Assembly (NCBI RefSeq): GCF_001507595.1
Contig: NZ_LQBQ01000035.1
Coordinates: forward strand, 124,001-188,000
Reading direction: 5' to 3'
Source: Ruegeria marisrubri
GTDB taxonomy: Bacteria > Pseudomonadota > Alphaproteobacteria > Rhodobacterales > Rhodobacteraceae
Length of the DNA: 64,000 nt
Below the pieces are notes generated by a model, which saw nothing but the letters and a program-made list of their open reading frames with translations, was not told the DNA's origin and searched no databases. The translations under genes were made by a program, and so were the position numbers. Positions 63,909-64,000 of this stretch are shown here, one piece after another (the stretch's first letter is position 1; each line of letters begins with the position of its first letter).

Positions 63909-64000
63909 TCAGTCTGACACCTTGGCGGGCAGCAGGCCAGCTTTCCGTTCGCCGGCCGTGGTGGGCAGGCCCCGACCGGATCGGGGCCGCCGCCTCAGAT
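63909..64000 (-). CDS. Possible C-terminus of a gene entering from the right edge
   Basis: A minus-strand frame is open from the window edge to a TGA at 63909-63911 and ends AGLLPAKVSD. About 29 codons are visible; no family can be named. Two other frames also run through, so this is only a placeholder for a partial gene. Confidence 0.2.
   Translation of the reverse strand, partial: LRRRPRSGRGLPTTAGERKAGLLPAKVSD

Overview
The window reads as chromosomal DNA from a GC-rich alphaproteobacterium, most likely a marine Rhodobacteraceae member of the Roseobacter group. The evidence is the gene content: a tripartite tricarboxylate transporter (TTT) locus, a betaine/dimethylglycine catabolic block, a cytochrome c2, an IPP isomerase, an alphaproteobacterial flagellar block (MotE-type protein, FliL, FliF, FliH, FliN, FliP) and a near-consensus CtrA box. 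Genes are tightly packed, often with 1-4 base ATGA or TGATG overlaps. I see no rRNA or tRNA genes, insertion sequences, prophage or CRISPR arrays. High GC makes long antisense open frames under almost every gene; these were ignored.

Layout. 1-9.2 kb: a partial alpha-2-macroglobulin with an N-terminal PAN domain, a hybrid histidine kinase, YaaA, RecQ, a YggT protein and a TadG-like VWA protein. 9.5-18.8 kb: a housekeeping run (UMF1-type MFS transporter, MepA, phytase-like esterase, YhhQ, ArfB, SDR, P1 peptidase, cytochrome c2, Idi, FAD monooxygenase, SmpB); two ribosome-rescue factors lie within 5.5 kb. 18.8-25.1 kb, minus strand: sulfatase with a DUF3179 membrane protein, GlpK, PanC and PanB. 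25.2-32.8 kb: a dipeptide-type ABC transporter operon with an aldehyde dehydrogenase, and between the binding protein and the permeases a pentameric ligand-gated ion channel of the GLIC/ELIC kind. 32.8-36.1 kb: PncB and PncA (NAD salvage), an unknown tail-anchored-looking protein and a small potassium-channel-like protein. 36.1-41.7 kb: betaine aldehyde dehydrogenase, a dimethylglycine/sarcosine-dehydrogenase-like flavoprotein and an MmgE/PrpD protein, with a TetR/BetI-style palindrome upstream. 42.2-50.6 kb: a divergent flagellar fragment. 50.6-58.7 kb: class III aminotransferase and IclR regulator, divergent from TctC-TctB-TctA, aldehyde dehydrogenase and a Tm-1-like ATP-binding protein. 58.7-64 kb: MlaC and MlaA, RidA, GDPD, a FemAB-like GNAT, pterin dehydratase, an EF-hand protein and a glycine-zipper lipoprotein.

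Two loci look like undescribed systems. In the first (25.3-32.8 kb) a receptor-channel is built into an ABC uptake operon that also has an aldehyde dehydrogenase, suggesting that a small organic ligand, perhaps an amine or peptide, is both imported and sensed. In the second (50.6-58.7 kb) a TTT importer, transaminase, aldehyde dehydrogenase and Tm-1-like ATPase sit around a perfect palindrome beside an IclR gene, which suggests a regulated pathway for an amino-carboxylate substrate. Functions are inferred from sequence recognition alone; no searches were run.
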